Of a stretch of 64,000 nt of DNA, positions 39,101 through 46,388 are shown one piece after another. How positions within the stretch are numbered: position 1 is the first letter of the stretch; each line of letters opens with the position of its first letter. A model generated the notes under the pieces. It had not been told where the DNA came from, searched no databases, and worked only from the letters and a program-made list of their open reading frames with translations. Source of the stretch: Bacteroidota bacterium (lineage in GTDB: Bacteria > Bacteroidota > Bacteroidia > Palsa-965); the NCBI GenBank assembly GCA_020402865.1, contig JADBYT010000040.1:1-64000 (forward strand). Direction: 5' to 3'. Position numbers and translations under genes: made by a program.

Positions 39101-40220
39101 CAGCGTGGACATTGTGTTTACCAACGACAAAACGAAATGGACACGCGTGCCAGTATTTGAATCGGGCCCGGTAAAACAAATGAATCTGGGCCAGCGCGAA
39201 GCCTTTACCTTGCGTAATTCGCCCTCGGTGGATAAGCAGGGCACACAGAACAATGCCGCAGAAGCCGGCCTGATCAGCAGCACAGGTATGAGCTGGTTTC
39301 CGGGTTATGCTATAAACGTGGAAACCGGCGAACGCCTGAACATGGCCTTTGCCGAAAACACCGCATTAACAGCCGAAAACGGCCGGGATATGCTTTGGAA
39401 TCCGAGTGCAAACGAACTCACTCAGTTTAATGAGGTGCTCTGGGGCGGAATGCATTATCTCTACGTGTTCGGGCACAATGGAAACCGTGTGTTCAGCAAT
39501 GTGGATCCTGCGCTTGACGGAAAGCCAAGCGATATGCCGGCGTATGACATGGGCAAAGCTATGGTGGATATTATGCAATCGGCAGTAGCCAACACCTATC
39601 GCCGCGAAATTTGGGCCGATGCCATGTGGGTGAGCATACCGATGCTGGCTTCTAACTTTGCCAACCATCAGTGGAACTATGCCGGTTCGCCGCTTCCGTG
39701 CGATGCCCGTGTGCGCTTACGGATGGCGCGCCCCTACAAGCGTTTCTACAACGGAATGAATCCGGCAGGCGGAAACATCATTCTGGCTGCCGACAGCGCC
39801 GGAGCTTCACAGCCCGTGCAGAACAAAAACAACCCGATGTATGTCTTCAATACACGCAACCTGAAAGTGGCCACCCAAAACCACCATGCAGCGGTTAATG
39901 CGCTTGATCTGATTAATGTGGTGCCCAATCCGTATTACGCTTATTCGGGTTACGAGAAAAATCAGCTCGATAACCGGGTGAAGATTACCAACCTGCCCGA
40001 TAAATGTAAAATCAGAATTTACACGGTGAGCGGAACGCTTGTGCGAACTTATACAAAAGACGATTCGCAGATTACTTCACTCGACTGGGATTTGAAAAAT
40101 CAGGCCGGTATTCCGCTTGCCAGTGGTCTATACATTATTCATGTAGAAGTGCCCGGAGTAGGTGAGAAGATTCTGAAATGGTTTGGTGTAATGCGGCCAA
40201 TTGATTTGGATGCGTATTGA
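36138..40220 (+). CDS. Giant surface protein with T9SS type A-like domain, copy 2
   Basis: This 1360-residue paralogue of 30588-34697 shares the same order of motifs: DLDINNVRTTIYNGGDMWWD, SSLWIGGLDAGGQLKVAA, DNDRDGSFDEIGEQ, ALDLINVVPNPYYAYSGYE and a nearly identical C-terminus ending DLDAY. The signal peptide is short (MKLYYPITLAFIFMALTA). It is beyond the operon terminator and so is probably expressed separately. Its codons are far less biased (more AAT, GAT, TTT, CGC) than those of copy 1, which suggests lower expression. Function unknown. Confidence 0.87.
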   Translation: MKLYYPITLAFIFMALTARSRETGAGSNRMPAQTVSPERVAASCTPASAQTDLDINNVRTTIYNGGDMWWDLTNSPRYEIPKGSRAHSSFASSLWIGGLDAGGQLKVAAQTYRQAGNDFFPGPLDNNAATEADICTQFNKIYELSRKDVEDFAAWCADPLSFPGYTPPASIVNWPGNGNMALGQLQFLAPFEDKNGNGIYEWEQCEYPAFNLSGLPNCSKNQLYGDQNLWWVFNDRGNVHTQTGGEAIGLEIRAQAFAFGTNDEINNMTFYTYQIINRSNIRLEETYFGQWVDSDLGYFKDDYVGCDVQRGLGYTYNGVANDGGSAQPSLGAYGANPPAFGLDFFEGPLADEGDQIDNDRDGSFDEIGEQLIMSKFVYYNNSEAVTGEPQNATHYYNYLRGFWKDGTPITYGGTGYGGSQLANFMFPGNTDPANAISQWTEVTAGNTPDDRRMLTSAGPFTLEAGEVNYITVGAVWARASSGGPMASVELLRVTDDKAQTLFNSCFRTLDGPRAPDMNIQELDREIVIYLNNSPSSNNYLENFSVSDANIVAYHNLVTRYGGTGLDTTYNFEGYQIFQLKDETISLTDVYDTDKARLVAQCDVRNGVAQLVNRNLDASLGMEVPVDMTLRADDKGIQHSFSIREDAFASGDRRLVNHKTYFYTVRAYAYNEYLKYLEESFDTLNPNKPSNFGQKKPYLAGRGNIVKYSAIPHIPSPELGGTSQTSLYGSGPEITRVEGCGNGSQIIDLTLESERRILNAVTVNNGGTSRADTITYAAGRGPVNIKVIDPLNVPEGDFELRLIHNPYSKYSVTDTARWELRQTTPVNRVVAVSDRAISMASVFANEQLIPDLGLSITVSQVQDPGLQRNPDKNGVLEATITFSDETKRWLSGVKDRDGQQPGNWIRSGNVRGDTTDPCRIFWDDERQFNYSGIWFDENQEFEKLIDGTWAPYRMCALNPQPSAVSICNPAGPVLNNGVALSANKLENTASVDIVFTNDKTKWTRVPVFESGPVKQMNLGQREAFTLRNSPSVDKQGTQNNAAEAGLISSTGMSWFPGYAINVETGERLNMAFAENTALTAENGRDMLWNPSANELTQFNEVLWGGMHYLYVFGHNGNRVFSNVDPALDGKPSDMPAYDMGKAMVDIMQSAVANTYRREIWADAMWVSIPMLASNFANHQWNYAGSPLPCDARVRLRMARPYKRFYNGMNPAGGNIILAADSAGASQPVQNKNNPMYVFNTRNLKVATQNHHAAVNALDLINVVPNPYYAYSGYEKNQLDNRVKITNLPDKCKIRIYTVSGTLVRTYTKDDSQITSLDWDLKNQAGIPLASGLYIIHVEVPGVGEKILKWFGVMRPIDLDAY

Positions 40221-40291
40221 TGTTAATGTGTAAGTTGTTCTAAATCAGTATATTAATTATTTATTAAGGTGAATTTTGCAACCTTCAGGAC

Positions 40292-40321
40292 TTGATTTTT
40301 TTACCTGAATCCGTATATTTG
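40292..40321 (+). promoter_or_regulatory. Promoter upstream of greA
   Basis: TTG (40292-40294), 19 bases, then TATATTTG (40314-40321), an exact match to the Bacteroidota consensus and spacing. Transcription would start near 40327, just before the hairpin at 40331-40363. Confidence 0.75.
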
Positions 40322-40330
40322 TAAGAAGAA

Positions 40331-40366
40331 GAGAGTCCCGGCGTACCAAACGCCGGGATTCTCTTT
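40331..40366 (+). terminator. Hairpin terminator between the promoter and greA
   Basis: GAGAGTCCCGGCGT (40331-40344) pairs with ACGCCGGGATTCTC (40350-40363; one G-T pair), 5-base loop, followed by TTTCTGTTTT. It could end the giant-protein transcript from upstream. But it also sits just after a good promoter, so it may be a leader terminator or attenuator for greA. Confidence 0.8.
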
Positions 40367-40405
40367 CTGTTTTGCAACGAGTTACTCACATACACGATAA
40401 ATAGT

Positions 40406-40879
40406 ATGTCACAAATTACTTATGTTACCGAAGAAGGGCTTCGCAAGCTGAAAGATGAATTACACTTTCTGAAAACCAAAGAGCGTTCAAGTATTTCGCG
40501 CCAGATAGCAGAAGCACGCGACAAGGGCGATCTTTCTGAAAATGCGGAATATGATGCGGCAAAGGAAGCACAGGGATTGCTGGAACTGAAAATTTCGAAA
40601 CTGGAAGAGTTGGTAAGCAATGCCCGTATTGTGGACGAAAGCCAGCTTGATACTTCAAAAGTGCTGATTCTTTGCAAGGTAACGGTGAAAAACACCAAGA
40701 ACGGCGCAAAGATGAGCTATACACTGGTGCCCGAAAACGAAGCGGATCTGAAGTCGGGAAAAATTTCAATCAATTCGCCGATTGCCAAAGGGCTTTTGGG
40801 CCGTAAAGTGGGCGATGTATGCGATGTAACCGTGCCTTCGGGCATGATGCAGTTTGAAATAGTTGATATTTCGCGCTGA
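40406..40879 (+). CDS. greA: Transcription elongation factor GreA
   Basis: This 157-residue protein has an N-terminal coiled coil (EEGLRKLKDELHFLKTKE to about residue 75, with the tip motif GDLSENAEYDAAKEAQ) and a C-terminal FKBP-like domain (INSPIAKGLLGRKVGD). GreA enters the secondary channel of RNA polymerase and lets the enzyme cleave backtracked RNA. The acidic tip residues (D and E of GDLSENAEYD) are present. The stop overlaps the HIT-protein ATG as ATGA-type TGATG. Confidence 0.97.
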   Translation: MSQITYVTEEGLRKLKDELHFLKTKERSSISRQIAEARDKGDLSENAEYDAAKEAQGLLELKISKLEELVSNARIVDESQLDTSKVLILCKVTVKNTKNGAKMSYTLVPENEADLKSGKISINSPIAKGLLGRKVGDVCDVTVPSGMMQFEIVDISR

Positions 40880-41280
40880 TGGCTTCCATTTTCACCCGCA
40901 TTGTAAATGGCGAAATTTCATCGCATAAAGTAGCTGAAACCGCCAACTGCCTCGCGTTTTTAGATGTGTTCCCACTGGCAGCCGGTCACGTGCTGGTTAT
41001 TCCTAAGCAGGAAACCGACCTGATCTTTGATCTCGAACCGGCCCAGTACACCGAATTACATCTCTTTGCCAGAGATGTGGCAAAAGCCGTTAAAAAAGCA
41101 ATTCCCTGTCGCCGTGTAGGCGTGGCCGTTATTGGCCTTGAAGTACCGCATGCACATATCCATCTGGTGCCTTTAAATGAAATAAACGACATCAATTTTA
41201 CCCGCGAAAAGCTGAAACCTACACAGGAAGAACTTGCCGAAACCGCCCGTAAAATAAGCGAAGCCTATCTGGCCGGATAA
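40879..41280 (+). CDS. HIT-family hydrolase
   Basis: This 133-residue protein has the histidine triad HAHIHLVP near residue 95 and the N-terminal IFTRIVNGEISSHKV, as in HinT-like nucleoside phosphoramidases and nucleotidyl hydrolases. The substrate is unknown. It starts inside the greA stop codon, so the two are translationally coupled, and a terminator follows. Confidence 0.95.
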   Translation: MASIFTRIVNGEISSHKVAETANCLAFLDVFPLAAGHVLVIPKQETDLIFDLEPAQYTELHLFARDVAKAVKKAIPCRRVGVAVIGLEVPHAHIHLVPLNEINDINFTREKLKPTQEELAETARKISEAYLAG

Positions 41281-41306
41281 TTCACCGCATACTGCCAAAT
41301 CATTAC

Positions 41307-41339
41307 AAAGGCTGTTTCCCCAACGAAACAGCCTTTTTT
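41307..41339 (+). terminator. Terminator of the greA operon
   Basis: A 12-bp perfect stem AAAGGCTGTTTC / GAAACAGCCTTT (41307-41318 with 41325-41336) followed by TTT, 26 bases beyond the HIT stop codon. Confidence 0.93.
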
Positions 41340-41435
41340 GGTGTTTGCCGTTCAGTACAACTTTCACTGAAACAATTTACCCGCTTACTTGACATCAGCC
41401 TGCTTCCTGCGTATCTTTATACTTCAATAACCCCT

Positions 41436-42965
41436 ATGAACAATCATATTATCCGCCGGTTTGAATTGGAATTGCAGGTGCCCGACAAGACGCACGGCCT
41501 TGCGCTTCAGGATGAAATCCTGAATGGATACAAAGAACAAATTATTCAGTCTGTTTCTTCCGTGCTCGATGAGTTTGCGGGACCAGATGAGTTTCTCACC
41601 ATTAACCGGCTGGTTATTGATACCGGGCAATTTTCAGAGAGCCGGTTTCATGAAATGTTTATCGGGCAGCTTCACGAAGTACTTTATACACAACTCGAAA
41701 AGCTGACCAATGAAGCACGGCAAAATCCCGGCGAGGAAGTCAGATTTTCCGATACCGATGCACATGGAAACAGCATAGAAGTGGCTCTGCAATTGAAAAG
41801 TAAGGCCCGCAGTACACAGGAAATTATTGCGTTCTGGCTCCTTTACGGGGCGTTGCCCTGGCAATCCAGCCAGCATAACCGTATAGAAGAGCTTGTAACG
41901 TCAACTGAGGGATCAGCAGCTATGCCCGCGCTGCTTGCCGAACTTGCCAGGCAGCGTCATTACAGCGGGTTCAGGCGTTTAGCGTTGCAGCTCAGGCTAC
42001 CCGCGCTGCTCTGCTTATTTGCCGAAGAGCGTATGCGCCGAATAACCGCATTGCTGCATAAATACATCAGCAACCGGGCCGGCCTGCACACCGCTGCCGA
42101 GCTTCTGGCCATGCTGCTATATATACAAGCACAATGGCCTGCGGCTTCGTGGCCGGAAATACTTGCCTTGCTGCGGCAGGAAGTAACGCAAACACCAGCA
42201 CCTGTTTATGCACACATAATGAAGGTGCTTTTTGATGACCCTTATTCACAGCGAGCTGCGCAAGACCAGCTCAGCCGGCAACCTTTGCAAATACCCTCGT
42301 CGGCACTATCACCTGCCGAGCAGGCTGAGCTGGCTCAGGTTATTGTACAAACCGCCACTCACGCCGACAGCCAAAAGACTGAAATACTTCAGCAACTCAG
42401 GCAGCAGCACAGCACACATACCTTACCCGACAACGAATATTTACTCGTACAAAATGCCGGGCTTGTGCTGTTGTTTCCGTTCATCAGCACCTTTCTTACC
42501 CGCACCGGCCACCTTCAGAATAAAAAGTTTGTGAGCCAGGCCGCACAGGCCGAAGCCGCTGTTTTGCTTCAGCTGCTGGTATGGGATAAAAATAACGAAG
42601 CTGAAAACACTGATCAGTTCGAAGAATCGCAGCTTCTGCTGAATAAAATACTCACCGGCCTTTCGCCCGATGCGCCCTTGCCTGCGCTGCATCAGTTTGA
42701 TCCCGCACAGCTGCAAACATATCTCGAAGAAGCAGATAATGCCGTGGCACAGGCCATAAAATCATGGGAACTTCTCAAACGCACTACCGTGCCGGCCTTC
42801 CGGAAAATGTTTCTTCAGCATGAGGGCAAACTGAAAAGCAGTACCGATGGCTGGGATTTATTTATTGAACGTGACTCGTTTGATGTGCTTATTGATAAAT
42901 TGCCCTGGCCCATTTCAATAATCCGGTATCCATGGACGGAAAAAGTCGTGTACGTAACGTGGTAA
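41436..42965 (+). CDS. Contractile injection system tape-measure-type protein (orphan)
   Basis: This 509-residue protein has the N-terminal pattern IIRRFELELQVPDK...QDEILNGYKEQIIQSVSSVLDEF...TINRLVIDTG and the C-terminal pattern GWDLFIERDSFDVLID, KLPWPISIIRYPW. These are the signature ends of the family annotated as contractile injection system tape measure protein in extracellular CIS (tailocin-like) clusters. The middle is helical and Gln/Ala-rich. No sheath, tube, baseplate or AAA+ CIS gene lies nearby, so it is an orphan here. It follows the greA terminator and stands alone. Confidence 0.82.
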   Translation: MNNHIIRRFELELQVPDKTHGLALQDEILNGYKEQIIQSVSSVLDEFAGPDEFLTINRLVIDTGQFSESRFHEMFIGQLHEVLYTQLEKLTNEARQNPGEEVRFSDTDAHGNSIEVALQLKSKARSTQEIIAFWLLYGALPWQSSQHNRIEELVTSTEGSAAMPALLAELARQRHYSGFRRLALQLRLPALLCLFAEERMRRITALLHKYISNRAGLHTAAELLAMLLYIQAQWPAASWPEILALLRQEVTQTPAPVYAHIMKVLFDDPYSQRAAQDQLSRQPLQIPSSALSPAEQAELAQVIVQTATHADSQKTEILQQLRQQHSTHTLPDNEYLLVQNAGLVLLFPFISTFLTRTGHLQNKKFVSQAAQAEAAVLLQLLVWDKNNEAENTDQFEESQLLLNKILTGLSPDAPLPALHQFDPAQLQTYLEEADNAVAQAIKSWELLKRTTVPAFRKMFLQHEGKLKSSTDGWDLFIERDSFDVLIDKLPWPISIIRYPWTEKVVYVTW

Positions 42966-43280
42966 TTGCCGGGTTATTGTGTAGTTTGAAAATCGGAATC
43001 ATATTCAATTGTTTGTATGATTAATTTGAGAAAAAATGCTAAATAATCTTGATTTTGTTGTGCGTTTTAAATACATTTGGAGAGCATAAATTAATCAATA
43101 AGCCTAAATATTAACTAACCTCTTTTCGCCCCCAAACACACTATCTGTAACCCCGAAGTATCTCCTGATACTTACTGTTGCAACCGCAACTGCTCCCGTT
43201 TTTGTTTAATGATTTTACGTTCTGGTCTTCTCGCCGAAGACTGTGATACATTGTGCATATCCCCTAATGTAAACTGCATT
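42966..43280. other. AT-rich intergenic region with promoter
   Basis: The 315 bases hold one good promoter: TTG (43049-43051), 20 bases, TACATTTG (43072-43079). This implies a leader of about 195 bases before the ATG at 43281, or a start at the earlier in-frame ATG 43209. No stable hairpin was noticed in the leader. Confidence 0.6.
43049..43079 (+). promoter_or_regulatory. Promoter for the helical-repeat gene
   Basis: TTG-N20-TACATTTG fits the Bacteroidota consensus on sequence and spacing. Confidence 0.65.
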
Positions 43281-44741
43281 ATGCCTGTATTAACTAACCT
43301 CGTTCGCTCACTTACAAAGTATGAAATCCGTATGGTCCGTTCCATCATAGCGATGAGCGGTAAACGTGAAAGTTCAAAAAGAGATCAACTGTTTGAAAAG
43401 TTGCTGACCGGAATAAATGATGAGCAGGCTGCTCAGCAAATAGGGTATAAACACGCACGCATATCGGCGTATATTAACCTTAGTCAGCGTTTGCAGGATG
43501 ATATTCTGAATGCGCTGTTGCTTTGTGAGCAGAGCAATGACGAAGAAATGCCTTTTTTGCAGGCGCAGTCAGATTGCCGGCGGGCTTTGCTGCATGCCGG
43601 ATTGCTGCAGTCGCGAAGTTGTTTTGAGGAGGCGGATGCCATGCTTGAACGAACGCTGCGCACAGCCAGAAGGAGTGAGTTGTTTGCCGAACAGTTGCTG
43701 CTCAACGACCTTCGCCGAAATACGCCGCAGGTGCAGCAAAACCCGGAGCTGTTTAACGAAATAAGCACTGAAATTCGCCGGCTGCATGCGTTGCAGGCCG
43801 ATGTGCTGGGCGCGAGGCAACTGCATTACGAAATGCTTTCACCCGGGCTGATCTGTTCGGTTTCAATGGCCGATTTTCAGTCGAAAGGCATGCAGCGATT
43901 GAATGAACTGGGTAAGCGCATCGGTAAGGGTTCATCGGTACGGATGAATTTTTACTACCAGCTTTCGGCAATGAATTTTTACTACACGATTCGCAGTTTT
44001 GATGAAGCCGCTAAACATGGCGGGGAATTACTCAAACTCATTGAATCAAACGCCATGCTGCATACACAAAGCAACGTAACCGCGGTGTGTGTTGAACTTG
44101 CGTCTATATCGCTGGCACAGGGGCAGCACGCGGCGGCAGCTGGTTTTGCTGAACAGGCAATGGATAATGCGCCTTCAGCTCAGGAACAGTATCTGCATGC
44201 TGCACGTATGCTGGCTCTGGCACATTTCAGAGAGGCAAACTATACCGCCGCCGCCAATACCATTTCGCAAACACTCAATACTGCCAAAGTGCGTCAATTC
44301 CCGCTTCCCGTGGCCAGGCTCGAATTGTTGCATGCGGCAGTGGCTTTGCAGGAAAAAGCCTACCATTCAAGCGCAAAACTGCTTGCCCGCTGCGGCGAAC
44401 TGATGAACGACTACAAAGGCTGGATGGCCGGCTTTTTCCTTACCGATATGCAGCTCAACCTCGAACGCGGAATGCTTGATGTGGCCAGCCACCGGCTTGA
44501 CGCATTCCGCTATTCGGTGCGACGCTTTGAATTGGATAAAAATCCGAACGATAAACGATTGGTTACCATTCTTCAGCTCCTGCAAAAACTTGTAAGGCTA
44601 AACCTCGGCTTTGACCAGCTTGATAAGCAGGAAGCCGAGCGCATCAGCCTGCTCCGCCAGAATGAAAATGATTTCTGGTGGAACCCCGCCGGTTACGAAC
44701 TTATCCGGTTCGACCAGTGGATTACACGTTGCTATGCATAA
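43281..44741 (+). CDS. Helical-repeat (TPR-like) cytoplasmic protein of unknown function
   Basis: This 486-residue protein (ATG 43281, MPVLTNLVRSLTKYEIRMV; an upstream ATG at 43209 would add 24 residues with no helical pattern) has no signal peptide. It is almost all alpha-helical, with paired helices of TPR type in the middle (EQYLHAARMLALAHFREA, YTAAANTISQTLNTAKV, LLHAAVALQEKAYHSSAKLL). The N-terminal part (TKYEIRMVRSIIAMSGKR...RDQLFEKLL) may be a separate helical domain. It precedes the P-loop ATPase by 84 bases; a functional pair is possible but unproven. Confidence 0.75.
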   Translation: MPVLTNLVRSLTKYEIRMVRSIIAMSGKRESSKRDQLFEKLLTGINDEQAAQQIGYKHARISAYINLSQRLQDDILNALLLCEQSNDEEMPFLQAQSDCRRALLHAGLLQSRSCFEEADAMLERTLRTARRSELFAEQLLLNDLRRNTPQVQQNPELFNEISTEIRRLHALQADVLGARQLHYEMLSPGLICSVSMADFQSKGMQRLNELGKRIGKGSSVRMNFYYQLSAMNFYYTIRSFDEAAKHGGELLKLIESNAMLHTQSNVTAVCVELASISLAQGQHAAAAGFAEQAMDNAPSAQEQYLHAARMLALAHFREANYTAAANTISQTLNTAKVRQFPLPVARLELLHAAVALQEKAYHSSAKLLARCGELMNDYKGWMAGFFLTDMQLNLERGMLDVASHRLDAFRYSVRRFELDKNPNDKRLVTILQLLQKLVRLNLGFDQLDKQEAERISLLRQNENDFWWNPAGYELIRFDQWITRCYA

Positions 44742-44825
44742 ATTATTGCTGAAAATTTCCCCGCTCATTGTTGTATATTGCGCTTCAACTGACCCTTCTG
44801 TCGAACCGGAAACGAACAGAACTGT

Positions 44826-46361
44826 ATGACTATATTGATAAAACCTTTTGGTGAGAATAGTTGTGAAGATGAAAAACGATTGCTGGATAATAACTATGAA
44901 AAATATTATTTCCGCAACCGCCGGTTTGAAAACAAACTTCTCGACCGGAATACTTACCTGATTGTAGGCCGCCGGGGAACCGGCAAGTCATCGCTCATCG
45001 AATATTTTTCATTTGCTGATTTGCACGGGAAACACTTTCGCTGTATTGATGTAAACGAACCGCAGCTTTATCAGGTTGTACTCGAAAAAGTGGCAAGGCT
45101 GCTCGAAGAAAACACGCTCCACACAACGCATAAAACACGGCTCATCTGGAAGTACGTGATCTGGGCATTGATTTTCCGCGAATATACCGGGAAAGACGAT
45201 GATATACGTATTGCCGACTTTATGGATGTGACTGATGAGAAGAAAAACACGCCTTCGCGCATTGTACTGAACATCATCCAAAGTCTGGTTACAAAATTTA
45301 CCGGAGCAGAAGGCATTGAAGCCGTGTTTGATACCATCGAAGACAAGCTCAACTCCGAAGTATTCCGCCGGGCACAGGAAGCTGTACTTCGTTATTCAAA
45401 AAACGATGAGGCGGTTATTGCCATTGACTCCATTGAAGATTATCCCACCGGTAATTCAGCAATGATGGCGGCGATTTCGGCATTGATTGAGTTTGCTTCC
45501 GAATTCAACGGTGATTACAGCTATCGCGGACTTCATCTGAAAGTATTTATGTCGGCCGAAGTCTTTCCGCATTTGCTGGCATCAGTTATTCCCAACCCGC
45601 TCAAAGTAGTGCGTGATCCGCTGGTGATGCACTGGCGGCCAAAGGAACTTTTGCGTTTTGTATGCTGGCGCTGGTACATGCACCTGCGCGAAACTTCGCG
45701 CTGGAAAGAAGGCGACGTGGTTGATTTTGAGCGGCCTGCCGATGTGATGAAGAAAATTTGGGAACCCTATTTCGGGAAAGAACTGGTTAACGGAGCCGGC
45801 GTGCGCGAAAATTCGTTTGCCTTTATTCTCCGGCACACACAACTTCGTCCGCGTCAGCTGGTAATTATCTGCAACAAGTTCTTCAACATCATCAGCGATA
45901 ATCATTATTACTCCGACAACCCCTCGCGCGATGCTGCCAGTTCGGTTGATTCGGTGCAATCACTGCTGGCTACGGAAGTCATCAACTCGTACAAAAAAAT
46001 TCACCACAACGCCGATAAAATACTCAATGCGCTTACCGGTTTGCCCATGATGTTTAAAGGAAAAGACCTTGACCGTGTGGCACGTGTTACCAGCTCGCAG
46101 TGGGAAAACGAAGAATATTCGCCCTATAATTTCCGCATGTTGTGTGCCGAACTTGGAATTATTGGCCGTGTGCGCCGTTACAATGAAGCATCAGGCGTAA
46201 TTGAAGCGGATTTCGAATATTTTAATGAGGATAATCTCATTCTTACCGACCGCGACGACTGCGTATTTCATCCGTTGTTCTTTCAGCGCTTCAATGTGCA
46301 GCATAATATTCCGAACGCAATTGTGTATCCGTTTCCCGATCATCCCGATTATCAGTTGTAA
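44826..46361 (+). CDS. P-loop ATPase of unknown role
   Basis: This 511-residue protein has Walker A GRRGTGKS at 48-55 after a short N-terminus (FGENSCEDEKRLLDNNYEKYYFRNRRFENKLLDR), a likely Walker B AVIAIDSIEDYP, and a long helical region with LRPRQLVIICNKFFNI, resembling the P-loop ATPases of the Sll1717 type or STAND-like NTPases. The last 100 residues look like a winged-helix module (YSPYNFRMLCAELGIIGRVRRY). No effector domain was recognised. Possible roles include stress sensing or defence; this is a guess. Confidence 0.78.
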   Translation: MTILIKPFGENSCEDEKRLLDNNYEKYYFRNRRFENKLLDRNTYLIVGRRGTGKSSLIEYFSFADLHGKHFRCIDVNEPQLYQVVLEKVARLLEENTLHTTHKTRLIWKYVIWALIFREYTGKDDDIRIADFMDVTDEKKNTPSRIVLNIIQSLVTKFTGAEGIEAVFDTIEDKLNSEVFRRAQEAVLRYSKNDEAVIAIDSIEDYPTGNSAMMAAISALIEFASEFNGDYSYRGLHLKVFMSAEVFPHLLASVIPNPLKVVRDPLVMHWRPKELLRFVCWRWYMHLRETSRWKEGDVVDFERPADVMKKIWEPYFGKELVNGAGVRENSFAFILRHTQLRPRQLVIICNKFFNIISDNHYYSDNPSRDAASSVDSVQSLLATEVINSYKKIHHNADKILNALTGLPMMFKGKDLDRVARVTSSQWENEEYSPYNFRMLCAELGIIGRVRRYNEASGVIEADFEYFNEDNLILTDRDDCVFHPLFFQRFNVQHNIPNAIVYPFPDHPDYQL

Positions 46362-46376
46362 ACGGATATTGCTTCG

Positions 46377-46384
46377 TACTTTTG
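46377..46384 (+). promoter_or_regulatory. Promoter -7 box directly before priA
   Basis: TACTTTTG matches TANNTTTG and ends 4 bases before the priA ATG at 46389, so transcription from it would start at or next to the start codon. Confidence 0.5.
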
Positions 46385-46388
46385 CCTG

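Noticed and set aside
41436-46361. A complete contractile injection system cluster
   Set aside because: Only the tape-measure-type gene has CIS features; the following genes (helical protein, ATPase) do not look like sheath, tube, baseplate or CIS AAA+ proteins.
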